64,000 nt of DNA from Datisca glomerata (GCA_003255025.1 QANY01005609.1:943135-1007134); one strand, 5' to 3'. Shown: positions 1-12,690, counted from the first letter of the stretch. Notes: generated by a model from the sequence alone, not told the origin. A program made the numbers and translations.

Positions 1-698
1 AACAGACACCGTTATCAACCTTAGTACCACAAGTGAGGGAACGTAACTGTTTTAAGGAAACTGTACAAACAAGACTCGGTTTGATTTCTTATTATTTCGT
101 TACTCTATCCATATTGTTTTAACGTTTGTAAAAAATTTATTTATATTTTGTAATCATAGTATTTACATCACATTCTGTTATTATTATTTACCTGTCATAA
201 CTATGCATTTACAGAATTGTTGTATTATTATTATTTCTATTTAATTTTGTAATGCAATACACTATTTCCAACAATCTTAAAACAGTTAATTCTATTGAAG
301 TTATTGCACTATTGGATTAATTTTTGGAAATTTATTTGGTTTTCAAAAATTGTCCAAAATTATTTTGGAAATTTATTTAAGTTTTTTCAACCTAAAAATT
401 TTAGAATATTCTTTAAAATTTTGAAACTAGAAGTAACTATACAGATAATTTATGCCTAGGAAATTAGAATTTAAGTAGACCCATCCCTCCAATTACCTGA
501 GAAGTGAATACTGTTGAGAGGGCTGGTCCTAGGTTGGGTCTAAGAACCCCATCAGTTCGCCTTAACACTTATATGTTAAAGTGCTATTTGGTTTATTTTA
601 ACAAATATTGGGAAAATTAGCATATTTTCATCTTCGAGAAAATAGCATAATTTTTGAAGTGTTGATACAATTCTGGTTAATATTTCAGATAAAAAAAT
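1..698. other. AT-rich non-coding stretch
   Basis: No supportable gene. The stretch is low-complexity AT-rich DNA with one copy of a short repeat (187-277). It runs into a Copia gag start at 699, so its last part may be leader sequence of that element. No LTR end or primer-binding site was recognised. Confidence 0.5.
187..277 (+). repeat. Diverged direct repeat, copy 1
   Basis: Begins with TTTACCTGTCATAACTATG and ends near TTTCCAACAATCTT. A similar block occurs at 930-1017. Both share the core GAATTGTTGTATTATTATTA followed by a near-identical stretch ending in ATTTCCAACA. Each copy lies upstream of Copia gag-like sequence, so they may be two leaders of related elements. Confidence 0.6.
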
Positions 699-944
699 AT
701 GACAACTGAAACCAACAACAATGTTGTAGCGAACTATGTTGGTGAAAACCAATGGTTGAACCCTACAATTGGGACACAGATGACAAATCTGGGTGTGTAG
801 AACACTGTTGTGACCCTTGTAGCTCGTATGACACTGATGCCTATGCATATTTCTCATGGAGAGAAACCTGATAAATTTAACGGCTTGAATTTCAAAAGGT
901 GGCAATAAAAGATGCTCTGTAACTATATCATTTACCTGTTGCAA
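699..944 (+). pseudogene. Copia gag N-terminal fragment
   Basis: Reading from the ATG at 699 gives a Thr/Asn-rich start, an in-frame stop, then a frame with HGEKPDKFNGLNFKRWQ. This is the typical N-terminal block of plant Ty1/Copia gag (UBN2-type), where the KF.G.NFKRW.QKM pattern opens the domain. The reading frame has stops, including one directly after the KRWQ block, and the similarity fades by about 940. The fragment lies before a second, different gag start at 1102, so two Copia leaders seem to be stacked here. It cannot make a working Gag. The family call is fairly secure, the lineage is not. Confidence 0.65.
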
Positions 945-1017
945 CTATGTAACTATAGAATTGTTGTATTATTATTATTTCCATTTAATATTATAATGCG
1001 ATACATTATTTCCAACA
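930..1017 (+). repeat. Diverged direct repeat, copy 2
   Basis: Second copy of the block at 187-277, with scattered substitutions. It sits between the gag fragment at 699-944 and the gag start at 1102. Confidence 0.6.
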
Positions 1018-1101
1018 TTAAATAATTAAGTATTTATTTATATAACTTTATTTATTATTTTCAATTATCATGCGATATCCACTCTATCAACTATCTTAAA
1101 C

Positions 1102-3610
1102 GTGAACAAACTTACTGGTAAAAATTTCGTGGATTGGAAATGTAATCTTGATGTCATGCTGACGGTAGAAAAGCACAAGTTCGTGTTCACCACTCATTGT
1201 CCCCTTGAGCCTATTACAGAATTAACTCAAGAAGAAAATGATGCTTATGCTTCTTGGCTGCGTTTTGATGAGATTTGCAGATGTTACATATTGGCTTCTG
1301 TTAGCAATGTGTTGCAATAACAACATCAGAACATGGAACCCGCTTTTGATATGATGTTGAACATCACCGAAATGTTCAGAGATCAGGGTCGTCAAGCCAA
1401 ACTGGCAACTGTGTGAAACTTCATGGACTGTCGGATGAAACGTAGAACTCATGTCAGAGAACATTTGATATTGATCATTAGTTATCTGAATGAAATGGAG
1501 ATCATTAGTGTTGAGGTAGATGGCGAGACCCAAGTTGATATTATCCTTGAGAGCTGCTTGATACTTTTGAGAACTTCAAACTTCATTATTCGATGAATAA
1601 GTTGAGGTACTCGCTTCCTGAGCTGATGAAGGAGTTGCAAGCTGGTGAGACAATGCTTCTAAAGGGCAAGAGGAAGACTGGAGAGATAAATTTTACTAAA
1701 AGCAAGCCTTCCACCTCTGGCACTAAAAAGAAACACCAGAGAGGTCTGTAGGGCAATGTAAAAGTGGGCAAGTCGAAAGACAAGTGTCATCATAGTGGAG
1801 CCGCTGGTCATTGGAAAAGCAACTGCCCAGACTATCTCAAGGTTCTGAGATTTAAAAGTATAGTACTTGTTACTCAGGCTTATTATGTGGCTGACTCTAC
1901 TTTTTCTTGGATTGTAGACTCTGTAGTCACTAACCATATATGTTGTTCCCTGCAGGAGTTCAGGAAAATCAGAAGGCTTGACGAGGGCGAGTTTAGCTTC
2001 TGTTGGGAAAATAGAGCACTATTTTAGTGATGTTTATTATATCTTGGTTTTTTGGATGAACCTTATTTTAGTAGCTAGTTTAATTGAGCAAGGATTCAAT
2101 TTGAATTTCATTGATAAAAATATTGGTACTTTTAGAAATGACTGCTTGATTACTACTGCATGTTTGATAAATAAACTATTTTACATAAAATTAATAGTTT
2201 CATCACAAAGGGATAGTAAAGGGTTGAAGTCTGTCTCAATCGATCTAACATATTTGTGGGACTTTCGTCTTGGCCAAATTAGCCTAGACAGGATTAACAG
2301 ACTTGCAAAAGATGGTCCATTGTAAACTTTAAGTGTGACATCGTTACCCATATATCCTCCGACCAAAGAAGAAGACACAAGGCAGATGGGGTCGTGATAC
2401 CCAAATAGGCGCATGCATTGGATCACCATTGCGGAGACGGAAATCATGGCTCCAGCAGAAAACCCTAAACAAAGGGTTCCACAAGCAAGCTATTATTCTG
2501 GGGATCTCCATTGAGGAGCATCAAACCCTAATGAAAGATCTCTCCCTATATCATTTTCAAGCCACAAACAAGAAGGGATCTCCTACTGAACGATAGGAAA
2601 GTGCGTTATTCCAGTTGGCATTCATTAGTCCGGTTGGGTAAGAGCACCTGGTTGATCGCCCAACAAAAGAGTTGTTTAGCGATTGACTCAACCTATGCAT
2701 CCGGTATTTACACACTCTACTTCGAGGTGTAAATCACTTAAACTACCCCTGTATTAATGAAAGAATCTAATTTAGGACTTTGACCTTGCGAGCACCCACT
2801 AAAAATAGGGAGGGCTAACTCTTATCTCCCCGATCTCCAGGACCGCAAAAAAGATGGAATTTTCCGTCTTCTTAGCCGATGTAAGACCTTCATCCGGCAG
2901 CAAAAAGTTGTCCCTTAGAGTGCACCACATGGAGGAGAACCCTACTCGCCTTTGTATGCCAAGTCACTGGACCGGCGAAACAGATTCTCCCGAGGTTGAG
3001 CTTTCAAAGCGGGATCGTTCCAACGCGCCCACGCCTTACTGCTTATTCAAGGGCGGGCAAAAGCACCTATGGAACCATTTGATATTCATAGCCTTTCAGT
3101 CCTATTCGGATCTTGCAAGACTAGAATATGAAACGAAAGTCATCCTGAAATATGCTAGGACTCGGCCACATTAAAATTACCTTCTGGGGAGGTCCGTTTG
3201 ATATCCAAAAATTGCTCAGCAATAGTCGGACAAGTGGGGAATGCTGGGGTGAACCAGACGCTTCTTTCTATATGATAATATGCACCTTGGTTGCTGCGTT
3301 CCCTGCGGGTAATAATAATAGCTAATCCGCTCCCCTTCACTTTCTTTGCTGGACAGGAAGATGTGAATCGCAAAGGCCTTCCCACCACGCTTCAAACCTG
3401 TATAGAAGGTAAAATAGTCAATAGACATTTTTCAGCAAAGGGTCAAAAAGCCATTCAATGCCTCGAACTCATAAATAGTGATGTATGTGGGCCATTGAAT
3501 ATCCAAGCAAGAGGAGGTTAACCTAACCTTCAATGATGACCACTCACATTTTGGTCATGTTTATCTAATGCGCTAAAAGTCTGAGATGTTGTAGTAACAC
3601 ACATATCGAC
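1102..3610 (+). pseudogene. Copia gag-protease-integrase remnant
   Basis: The frame opens with NKLTGKNFVDWKCNLDVMLT, a typical Copia gag N-terminus, and continues for about 70 residues to ASVSNVLQ before a stop. Further gag pieces run to about 1760. At 1806-1853 is a zinc knuckle whose second cysteine has become serine (KCHHSGAAGHWKSNCP), followed by the protease region with WIVDSVVTNHICCSLQ, where the usual DSG is DSV, so the active-site loop is damaged. The pre-integrase block (ISLDRINRLAKDGPL) ends at about 2352. It resumes at about 3391 with TCIEGKIVNRHFSAKGQ and the integrase start (SDVCGPLNIQARGG, then DDHSHFGHVYLM). After about 3610 the rest of integrase and all of RT are missing. The identity is secure and the gene is dead. 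Confidence 0.8.
2355..3390. other. Organelle-like insertion inside Copia pol
   Basis: The Copia pre-integrase reading frame stops at about 2352 and resumes at about 3391. The roughly 1-kb stretch between does not belong to Copia, is clearly richer in GC than its surroundings, and lacks the AT runs seen everywhere else in the window. Its composition and mixed short frames resemble plant mitochondrial intergenic DNA, so a nuclear mitochondrial insertion is my best guess. I recognise no mitochondrial gene in it. A frame at 2854-3174 (106 codons) has no recognisable domain. A fragment of another mobile element is the main alternative. Confidence 0.4.
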
Positions 3611-3708
3611 GGTCAATAGTTAAGAATATCCATTCAAGAAGACTTTAAGCAGTAAAGTAGGAATATCCATTCATGAGGATACGAGATTGTACATGCTTAC
3701 TTTAGTCT

Positions 3709-3719
3709 AAGTGGGAGAT
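3709..3719 (+). other. Polypurine tract of the Copia element
   Basis: AAGTGGGAGAT lies directly before the LTR start TGTTGAAATTATG. This is the usual site for priming of plus-strand DNA synthesis in Copia elements. Confidence 0.8.
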
Positions 3720-5595
3720 TGTTGAAATTATGTCCATAAAGTAGGATGTAATACCTATTTATAAGTATTTAGTTATTTCTCATAGATTTTGTATTACTGA
3801 ATTTAGTGAATGAATGAAAGTTTTTCTATTAATTAAAGTGTGTTTATAATTTACTCAAATCCTGGAACTATTGTCAATGTAAGAAGAGTAAAGGCAGAGA
3901 GGTATTCCAGACAAACTCTTCTTAAATAGTTTGCAGTCTTAGGATCGACTGGGCAATCGAGTCTGGTTATGACTGTTAGGTTGAATCAAAAGATGCCGGT
4001 CTTTGGGCATGAGAGTGGAGACTCTAACGGTTCACCTAGATATGTTATGGAACATGTTGAATAGATCAGTAACAAATTAGTTTGGAGTAAAATCGTTTAT
4101 CTAGCTCTAAATCTAATTATTACACCTTAAGGTGATTTTCATAATTACCTTAATCTTGAGGTGAATAGGAAACTTGACATAGTTAGTTACGATCTTTGAT
4201 ACCCTAAAGGAGTGAGTTTGAATTGTCAAAAAATACCTCGGCTATTAGGATCGTAATTCAACTATGTTGGAGTTGCGTGTTTCACAGATATAAAAATTCG
4301 TGGTTACATTATAAAATACAACAATATCACCTTATACTTTATTGATGAGTGTGAATAAATTAACATGACCAGGTACTCGATAAAATGAATCATTGAATAA
4401 GACATGGTGAATTGTACTAGAGCATTCACTATTATGTCTTTTTTATTCACAGTCAATAAATGAGTTAATGAAATAATAACAACAGGGGTAAAATAGTAAT
4501 TTTATATCTCGCTCTTGTTACTGATATTCACGAAGGATAATGTGTTAAAATATTATGTGCATCATGAAATAAAAGAGTTTATTTACACCAACAAAAAATG
4601 TAGCGCGCATGAATCGAGAGTTGATTCGGCATCGAACTTGTAGTGGATTCGTACGATGCCATAATTAGAAAGGTCGGGACATTATAGAGATAAATTCACC
4701 GGGCATTTGAATCTTATAAATTTATTCATGTGGGTCTATTCGGTCTCAGAAGTAGCTCGTGAGGACATGAATAGAAGAAACAACATCAGTTGGACCAAAA
4801 TGTTTTTTGTCCCAATGTGTATTTCTTGAACTCATATGTGCTAGTTTCACTTAATTAGTGAAGAGCATTTAATTAATGTTTAAATTAATTAATTTATTAT
4901 TTTTTAATTATTATATAATAAGTAAATAAAATTAATTAATTAATTAATTGATGGAAATCAATTTAATTTATCAAATTTGATTTATGAATTTGGACACAAC
5001 ATTGACTCTAAGGGAATGAGAAAATTTTCGGCAATGACAAATAATATGGGGGTGAATTTTTGGTAATTTGGCATATATGGCTATATGTGCAAATTTCATA
5101 CATTATTATATAAGGGATGACATTAGAGTTATCTCCCTAACTGTCTTGGCACAGCCATAATCACACAGAGCAGAAAAAACTCTCTCCCACTCCTACTGTT
5201 GCCGTCAACTTCATTGAGGAATAAAAGAAATTTTTCTTCCTCAGTTATTTTGAGAGCCTACACTCTGTTCCTAAAAACACCATCTAAATATATACTTTTG
5301 AATCCAACGGGTGGTTGTTGGTGCGAAAACTAATTAATATTCTTGAATTTGAGGATCGAAGAATGTGAAGCATTTAATAAGGATTTCACCAATTCAGAAA
5401 ATCTCCGATACAATGAAAAGATATAAATCGTTTCTACCTCCTTCTGAATACGTCTAATCTAAATATGCATGATCGGTAGTTTGGTTTTAATGTTTAATAA
5501 AATTAAATATGTTTTAAAATTTTTTTTAATATTTCACTCCCTAACTATTCGTGGTTCAAATATATTTTCTTTAAATTTTGAAATCTGATCCAACA
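3720..5595 (+). repeat. 3' LTR of Copia element
   Basis: It starts with TGTTG just after a polypurine tract and ends in CCAACA, giving the inverted TGTTG...CAACA termini expected of an LTR of about 1.88 kb. A TATA-like box (5107-5114) lies about three quarters through. No second copy of this LTR occurs in the window. The right end is inferred from the inverted termini only, because there is no partner to align. Confidence 0.7.
5107..5114 (+). promoter_or_regulatory. TATA-like box in Copia LTR
   Basis: TATATAAG lies in the LTR upstream of a pyrimidine-rich stretch that would fit an LTR transcript start. The position agrees with a U3/R boundary, but no start site is proven. Confidence 0.45.
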
Positions 5596-5656
5596 AAAAC
5601 TTTGTTAGTATGTAGCTTCAGTGGCATGATTACAAATATTGCATGCCAAAATCAAC

Positions 5657-5772
5657 ATCGTTGATTTTCATCATAAACTGCTAATGTCACTATCGCCCAG
5701 AAGCTTGTATGCTGATCGTTGATTTTCATCATAAACTGCTAATGTCACTATCGCCCAGAAGCTTGTATGCTG
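5657..5772 (+). repeat. Perfect 58-bp tandem duplication
   Basis: Two identical 58-bp units (5657-5714 and 5715-5772) begin with ATCGTTGATTTTCATCATAA and end with GCTTGTATGCTG. No mismatch was seen, so the duplication is recent, or is an assembly collapse or expansion. Confidence 0.9.
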
Positions 5773-7060
<1,288 letters not shown>

Positions 7061-7876
7061 GCACAACCCCCGCTTCAGCCCCAGCTCAAAATGTGACTCA
7101 ACACCAATCCTATTTTGTGCCTCATAGCCAATTCTCAAGTCACTCTTCTGGTCCTCCGTATAGGACAAATCAAGTTCAAGATGTATCCCGAGCGGCTCCA
7201 CAGTTGACATATCCTCAGCCAAGTCAAACTCCTCCCCCATTGCAACAATTCACTCAGTGCCGTCAGCAATGGCCACAACACTTACCTTAACAACCACCTC
7301 AGCAGCCCTTTTTAAAACCCAAGGTCAGACCATCACCACCACCAACTTCATCATACCCTTCCTACCCACCGAATCATTCAATTAATCCCTCTATACCAGA
7401 AACTCTACCAAACAGCATGCCGATGCAAGTACCTATACGGGTATATAGGAAGTGGTAGAACGGTTCAACCTCAACCTCAGCAACCTCTACCCCAGCAAGT
7501 TCAAGGACACTTTTGGAACACAAGCAGGTAATGGATATGTATCTTCGAGGACATATCCAAGTGCATATGTAACTTACGAAAATGAAGCTGGAAGAACATA
7601 TATTCTACTACCTCAACAACCTCAATTCAATCAAAGTGGGTATCCTCTTCAAAATCCATAACCAACCACAGGTCTCTTATGGTTAGGAATCAAAGTCTTT
7701 CGCAGTTTGATGGGAGTCATCATCCATACGGTGAGCTGATTGAGGAAAGTGGTGAATATAGGATTCAGGAATGAGCATATTGTTGGTGTGATTCAGAGGA
7801 GTGAGGAGAGTGGGCAACCCGTCGATTGTAATGTTATTCTGGACAGGTTGAGTGGACAGTCCGCGCAGAGAGGATG
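7061..7876 (+). pseudogene. DUF1421 / FLOE-like pseudogene (3' part)
   Basis: Pieces in all three forward frames match the C-terminal half of plant DUF1421 proteins, the family that includes Arabidopsis FLOE1-3 (Q/P/S-rich condensate proteins linked to seed hydration sensing). First comes a Pro/Gln/Ser-rich section with QWPQHLP, a stop, QPPQQP, and ETLPNSMPMQVP. After a frameshift follow YGYIGSGRTVQPQPQQP and GTQAGNGYVSS. The conserved C-terminal domain follows in yet another frame: YGELIE, then VNIGFRNEHIVGVIQR, EESGQPVD, and a terminal QSAQRGW with a stop at 7872-7874. At least one nonsense change and three frameshifts kill it. No introns are visible in this part, so a processed copy is possible, but these genes have a long terminal exon, so this is not proof. 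Confidence 0.75.
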
Positions 7877-9009
7877 GTGAAGGTGAAGAAACTTTCAAGT
7901 GAGTAACAAACAGTCATTGGGAGTTTTATTATGCATTCAATAAAAAGACTGATAACAATTTCTATATAAGGTTTGTGAAAATAGATCATTCTTCTACATG
8001 TATGATTTGAATCTTTTTGCACTTTTGATACTTATTTCATTCTTCAATTTTCTTTCAAAATGAAGCTATTAGAAAAATTAAATTTCAATAATTAAATATC
8101 TTAATATAGTAAAAGTGGGATGAGAAGGATAATCATTTTTAAATCATTTTGTCCGCTCTTATTTTACAATTTTAAAATTACCCTTGAGTCTATTAATGGT
8201 GCATTATTAATGATATTTTCTTCTTTTCTTATTTCTCAAAATAATGTATCTCTTGAGTAAACTTTTTTTTAGACATGAGAATGTGTTAAATTATTTCGTC
8301 GTTAAGATATTTATTACAAAAGTTCAATCAATAATCAATTAAAGAATAAAATTTATTTTTAGTTTATTTATCAGTAGCGATCAAAACAATTACTAAAAGA
8401 ATCTAACTAAAAAATGTATAGATGATGTTCTTCTAGAATAACTAACTTAATTGGAAATATATGGTGAATAAAACTTATGAAAAACATAAAAGTTATAATT
8501 ATAGTTTTTTAATTTTATTTATTAATAAATATATCTTATTCAATTTTTTTTGTTTTTATGAACAAGTAATATATAAGATACAATCAAAATAATAAAAGCG
8601 TACATATCACGTGCACTGCACGTGTAAAATAGAAAATTATGACAATCAATAATAAAATTTGAAATTACAAATTAAGGAGTTATAAATTTAGATAATTAAT
8701 TATTAGATAAATTAATGCTAATGGATAAATAAATCATTATTAATAGGAAAGCCCAAAGGATATAGGGACATGAAAAGATTGTGAGAATGTGAAAAGTTTG
8801 TTGTACTACTAATCTAAAGACAATCTTACAATCATAAATTTCAATACGATTTCCCTCTCACCTTAATTTTTTAATTAGCGCACCTTAATTTTGTCATTAG
8901 CGTGTATATTATTTAATTTATTTGCTCTAGGTTTGTTTTACTTCACCTGGTGAGATGAGCTATGCCTGTATGCAAGGTTAATACTAAATGTCTAAATCAA
9001 TCAAATACG
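7877..9009. other. AT-rich spacer
   Basis: No gene is supported. The first 150 bases could be former 3' UTR of the DUF1421-like copy. At about 8609-8625 is a short palindrome with two CACGTG boxes (CACGTGCACTGCACGTG). No transcript context supports a function for it. Confidence 0.5.
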
Positions 9010-9014
9010 TTTTC

Positions 9015-9703
9015 TGTGAAGGATTTTTCGTCCTCCTTGAGATTAAGGGAAAAATGTATTACTAAGGATAAAATTTTTGAGTAAGTATTAATAAGATAAA
9101 AAGAGATATCGATAATCCAAAATTCTTCAGAGTCTAAAGTGTACTGTTGTATTGAGTATATTAGCTTTATATAGACTTCCTCAATTGCATGGTTTAATTA
9201 AAAATAATCAAACAATAAAAGTATCAGCTGAGGTATTCATCAGGCCTAGGATGACACACATTCATGGGGATTCCCTTTCTTCTTTATTTTACATCTGTCA
9301 TATTCAGCCGCCCACCAATCGCTACCACATGACAGTTTCATGTGGTTCTGAGCTAATTAGTCAGAACCACCTGGTGACCTACCAATCTGTCTTGTCTGAA
9401 TGATGCAGCTTATCCAATCAATCACGACCACTCGATTGTCAGTGTGAACCTATTTTCCCGTTAAGATATTATGCACCATCCTTGAGGTAATGACCCCTCG
9501 TTCTCGAGATGTCAGTTCCCGTTCTTGAAGCGATGATCCCCCATTCTCGAGATATCGGTTCCCATTTCTTGAAGCGATCATCACCCGTTCTGTGAATATT
9601 TCACGACTTCAGCCATTCGTCCGTCTCTACTTTTTTTACACTTCCCATGAATCCTGGGTAAGTCCATTTGTCCACGTGGCAGTGAATATTTTTTACCTAT
9701 TCA
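9015..9703 (-). repeat. 3' LTR of the Tat-type element
   Basis: This is the left copy on the plus strand. It begins TGTGAAGGATTTTTCG and ends CCTATTCA, and is clearly similar to 18214-18904 along its length. On the minus strand it would start with TGAATAGG. A minus-strand TATA-like box lies at 9166-9173. Confidence 0.9.
9166..9173 (-). promoter_or_regulatory. TATA-like box in Tat LTR
   Basis: The plus-strand TTTATATA reads TATATAAA on the minus strand and is kept in the other LTR at 18365-18372. Its conservation between LTRs supports it as the promoter box. Confidence 0.55.
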
Positions 9704-9713
9704 TTTTTCCCTC
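9704..9713 (-). other. Polypurine tract of the Tat-type element
   Basis: On the minus strand GAGGGAAAAA lies directly before the 3' LTR start TGAATAGG, the expected plus-strand primer position. Confidence 0.75.
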
Positions 9714-10339
9714 ATTGCTCTTTGACGATGTTCATCGATGTGCAATGAATTCTCTCAATAGGTGCCCCGTTTTGGAGAACGACTATTTTTTATCTACTTT
9801 CATCAGTTCAGGATCCTCTTTTATCCTGCAAAACATTAAGTGTTGTGCAACAAAGTCATAAATATTTTTAAATAATGAGATAATGTACCATATTTGCCTT
9901 GTTTCTGGGGTTTCTGACACGTTCGTTGGAAACTTCATTGTTCTTAATTTGGTTTTATCCTATCATGACATGCGTGCGCGTGGGCTTTATTTTTCTATTC
10001 CCCATGTGTTGCTTCATTTTATGGCTCTCACATCATGCACGTTTCTGACTAATTAGGTTTCCTTTTACCCAGCTGTCGTGTCGTCACTGGCCCACCCATT
10101 TTAGGTAGACTGGTTCTCTTCCATGTGAGTCCAAATCGGTGTCTTTTCAAATCCCATTCAATTAAACGCTTTTGAACTTGCTTTTGGCGTTTGTAGCATA
10201 TATCACCTAGGTTTCCCCCATTTATTTTTCTTTTCTTATTCTTATTTTTATCTTCTGTAAGTTCTCCTTTCTTCCCTTCTTCATCTTCGTGGTCTCTTCT
10301 CTTTTCTTCTTTTTTTGTTCTGCATTCCTTCTTTTGGTA

Positions 10340-12345
10340 ATGATGGAAGAACACACATTCAAGGTGATTGTTCCCTTAGTTAGGAATAAAAATGAATTTG
10401 ACCGCTTTCTTACCTTTCGTAGGGATGCCTTCCCCCAGACGTAGTCTATGGTTTTGTGGAAGGAATCCCTAAATCTTTTCCCTGTAATACTCCCTACCAA
10501 ATTTCTTTAGCCTCAATGTATATAGCATTAGGTTTGAAGCTTTCCTTCTCTCCTATTTTCCAGTAATTCTTCGGTACTTTCAACCTTGCCCCTTCCCAAT
10601 ATACCCATAGTACATATAGGGTTATTTTAGGGATTGAAGCACTCAATAGGAGGCATAACCTAAATATAGGGGTAGATGAAATCTGTGTTGTGTATATAGT
10701 GAAAAGGCGCGAACTGTCCTATTATCTGTCTCCCTACGTGAGTGAGAAGCGGGGAGGACTACTTACTAACCTTCCCAGCGGGGATAATGGCTGGGAGGAG
10801 GGTACACTCCTCATAGATGGAAACTAGGGTAGCAACTGGCCAGAGCACTCCTTTCCTTTTATTTTCATGCTATAGTCCTAATTTTTCCATTTTCATTTGT
10901 TTTTTAGTTTGTCTTTTCTAAGTTCTAACCCCTCTTTTCTTTTCTTTTTCTATAGATAAGAGTTTGAACAAGAGGTTGTCGCGTGACTCCGTGTCTCCTG
11001 TAACTGTCTGGAATGGGACTAGTCGGATCTACACGACCCAAGGAGGGAGATTGAGGTCGCGGTCACGTCTGTCCCCGTTGCTGAGTCTATTGCTTCGTCG
11101 TCTTCTGTATAAGAAGTTCCTCAGCCTATTCCTGTTGTGATCCCCATTCCCTCCTTTCATCAAATCATTAGGTCAAGCTCTTCTAAATCTTTAAAATCAG
11201 ACTGGGAGGAGGAAGGTTTTGATTAGAAGGAAAGAACGCGTGAGGCATGAGAAGCTACTCGGAAAGAGGCAGAGGTTGAGGATGCACTTTTTCATTTTAT
11301 GTACAACGAGCTCAAGATGATGAAGCACCTGAAGAGCAATTTATGGGGAGTACCTGGTGCGAGCAAGCATAAAAAAACGGGGAACGCCAATTCATTAGTT
11401 GCCATTTTGGGGGAGGCTACTCCTCTCTTTCCCGATCTTCCCACCCCCGTCACTAATCTCCCTGTTGCTGAAGAGGTTACTACTACTGTAGGGAAGACCG
11501 CCACATCCCCCCTCTTGCCTATGAAGAAACTGGTCTCCCCTCCTTCCGGTTCTCCACATATGTCTGAGGAGACGAGTTTCTGACAGTGGCAGCATCACCC
11601 TGCGGCTCCGCCGGTTCCTGCTAACATTAACTTTTTGAAGGATTCCCAATCTTTGTACGTGATCTCGAAGGGAATCATATCTAAGGAAGACGCTCCTATA
11701 CTCTGCCAGCTGTCTGTTCATGATGAGGTCACTAGCTCAAGTCATGCTTTGATGCAGGTATTTTCTTTTCCCTCATTTCCTTGTTTTTCCTAGGTAGAAA
11801 ATAGTTCTTAATTTTTTGGCTAACATGTTTTTTAGCAGACTGTGACTTATCACAACGGGCTGGAAGAAGACATTCATGCTTCTGAAGAGGAGGTAGCTGG
11901 CTGCAGGAGAAAGGTGGTGGAGATCACCAAATCCTATGGTGTCGTTGTCTTGAGAAGGACAATCTTAAAAAGGTAGAGGCTGATCTTCAATGGGTCATTA
12001 CCCATTTAACTTCAGAGCTTGAAGTGGCATCGGCTAAGTAGTCGAAACTCGAGTGGTATTTGCAGGAGGCTGATAGGTCTGTAGAGACAAGTGGGGAGAA
12101 CTGGTCGAGGCCGAGAAAGCGTTGGCTAAGTTAAGTGAACGGGAGGTTGGTCTTGCACCAAGTACAAGGCCATGGTCGATGAGTATGAGCATATGGCCTA
12201 CACGGTGGGCTACAGTGACGCCAAGGCTGATAAGCCTCCCCGTATGTCGTTGGTCCCCCTGCCTAATGAGCCTATTGATCCCGAGGTTAAGCTTCCCACT
12301 TCCACCACTGAAGCGGCTACTTGCGCTACTCCTATGGAGAATTAG
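10340..12345 (+). pseudogene. Opposite-strand gene of Tat element, gypsy-type transposon domain
   Basis: This gene runs against the element's own gag-pol. It starts at ATG 10340 (MMEEHTFKVIVPLV). With one frameshift it gives a block with SLASMYIALGLKLSFSP, FGTFNLAPSQY, GIEALNRRHNLNIGVDEI and NLPSGDNGWEEGTLLIDG. This pattern is the 'putative gypsy type transposon' domain (PF04195) often found in plant Tat elements. A second exon probably starts at 10956 after CTATAG, and a clear 81-bp intron lies at 11758-11838. The last part is charged and coiled-coil-like (EEDIHASEEEVAG) and ends in TPMEN at 12345. Stops and frameshifts break it. Its function is unknown in the family. Similar opposite-strand genes are described for Grande- and Retand-like elements. 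Confidence 0.7.
11758..11838 (+). other. Intron in the opposite-strand gene
   Basis: A donor GTATTT directly follows ...LMQ and an acceptor TTTTTTAGCAG precedes TVTYHNG. The reading frame continues across it, which supports real splicing in the ancestral element. Confidence 0.65.
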
Positions 12346-12690
12346 CATCACTTTTTCTCTCTCTCTTTTTTTGTAATTTTCTTGCCTTAAATGAAATGAC
12401 TTTTCCCTTAGTATGCTTTTATTTATTATCTTTTTAGCTGAAAGTTTATCAATCAATTTTTCTTTTAGTAAATTTCCACAAGTAATGAAAGGTTGTAACA
12501 TTATAGGTTTACTGAATCCTTTTTAAATAACCAGAAGCTTATTTCAAACACTGTTTAGGTTGTCTTCACCTTTTTCATCTGTTTCTTCTTTTCATCTGTT
12601 GGGGTTGAAACTTCCTTTCATTTTACTACAAGTGGGTTTTAGTGTTGTCTATATCCGTGTTTCCTCCTTATCCAATTAATGTTATTAATG

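Larger units (their letters stand above)
1102..5595 (+). mobile_element. Decayed Copia retrotransposon with 3' LTR
   Basis: A Ty1/Copia element in the forward direction. From left to right it has gag, a zinc knuckle, protease, the pre-integrase region, a foreign insertion, the start of the integrase core, then a large internal deletion that removes RT and RNase H, a polypurine tract (3709-3719) and a 3' LTR (3720-5595). No matching 5' LTR or primer-binding site was found upstream, so the left boundary is only the gag start. The order gag-PR-INT is diagnostic for Copia. Many stops and frameshifts make the element inactive. Confidence 0.75.

Noticed and set aside
2854..3174. 106-codon frame as a real gene
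   Set aside because: It has no recognisable domain and lies in the organelle-like insertion; I described it only within that feature.
8609..8625. Palindrome with two CACGTG boxes as a regulatory site
   Set aside because: G-boxes are common and no gene follows in a suitable position; too little support.
12034..12501. 155-codon minus-strand frame
   Set aside because: It is the shadow of the opposite-strand gene's last exon, whose plus frame has family-like blocks and a sensible end.
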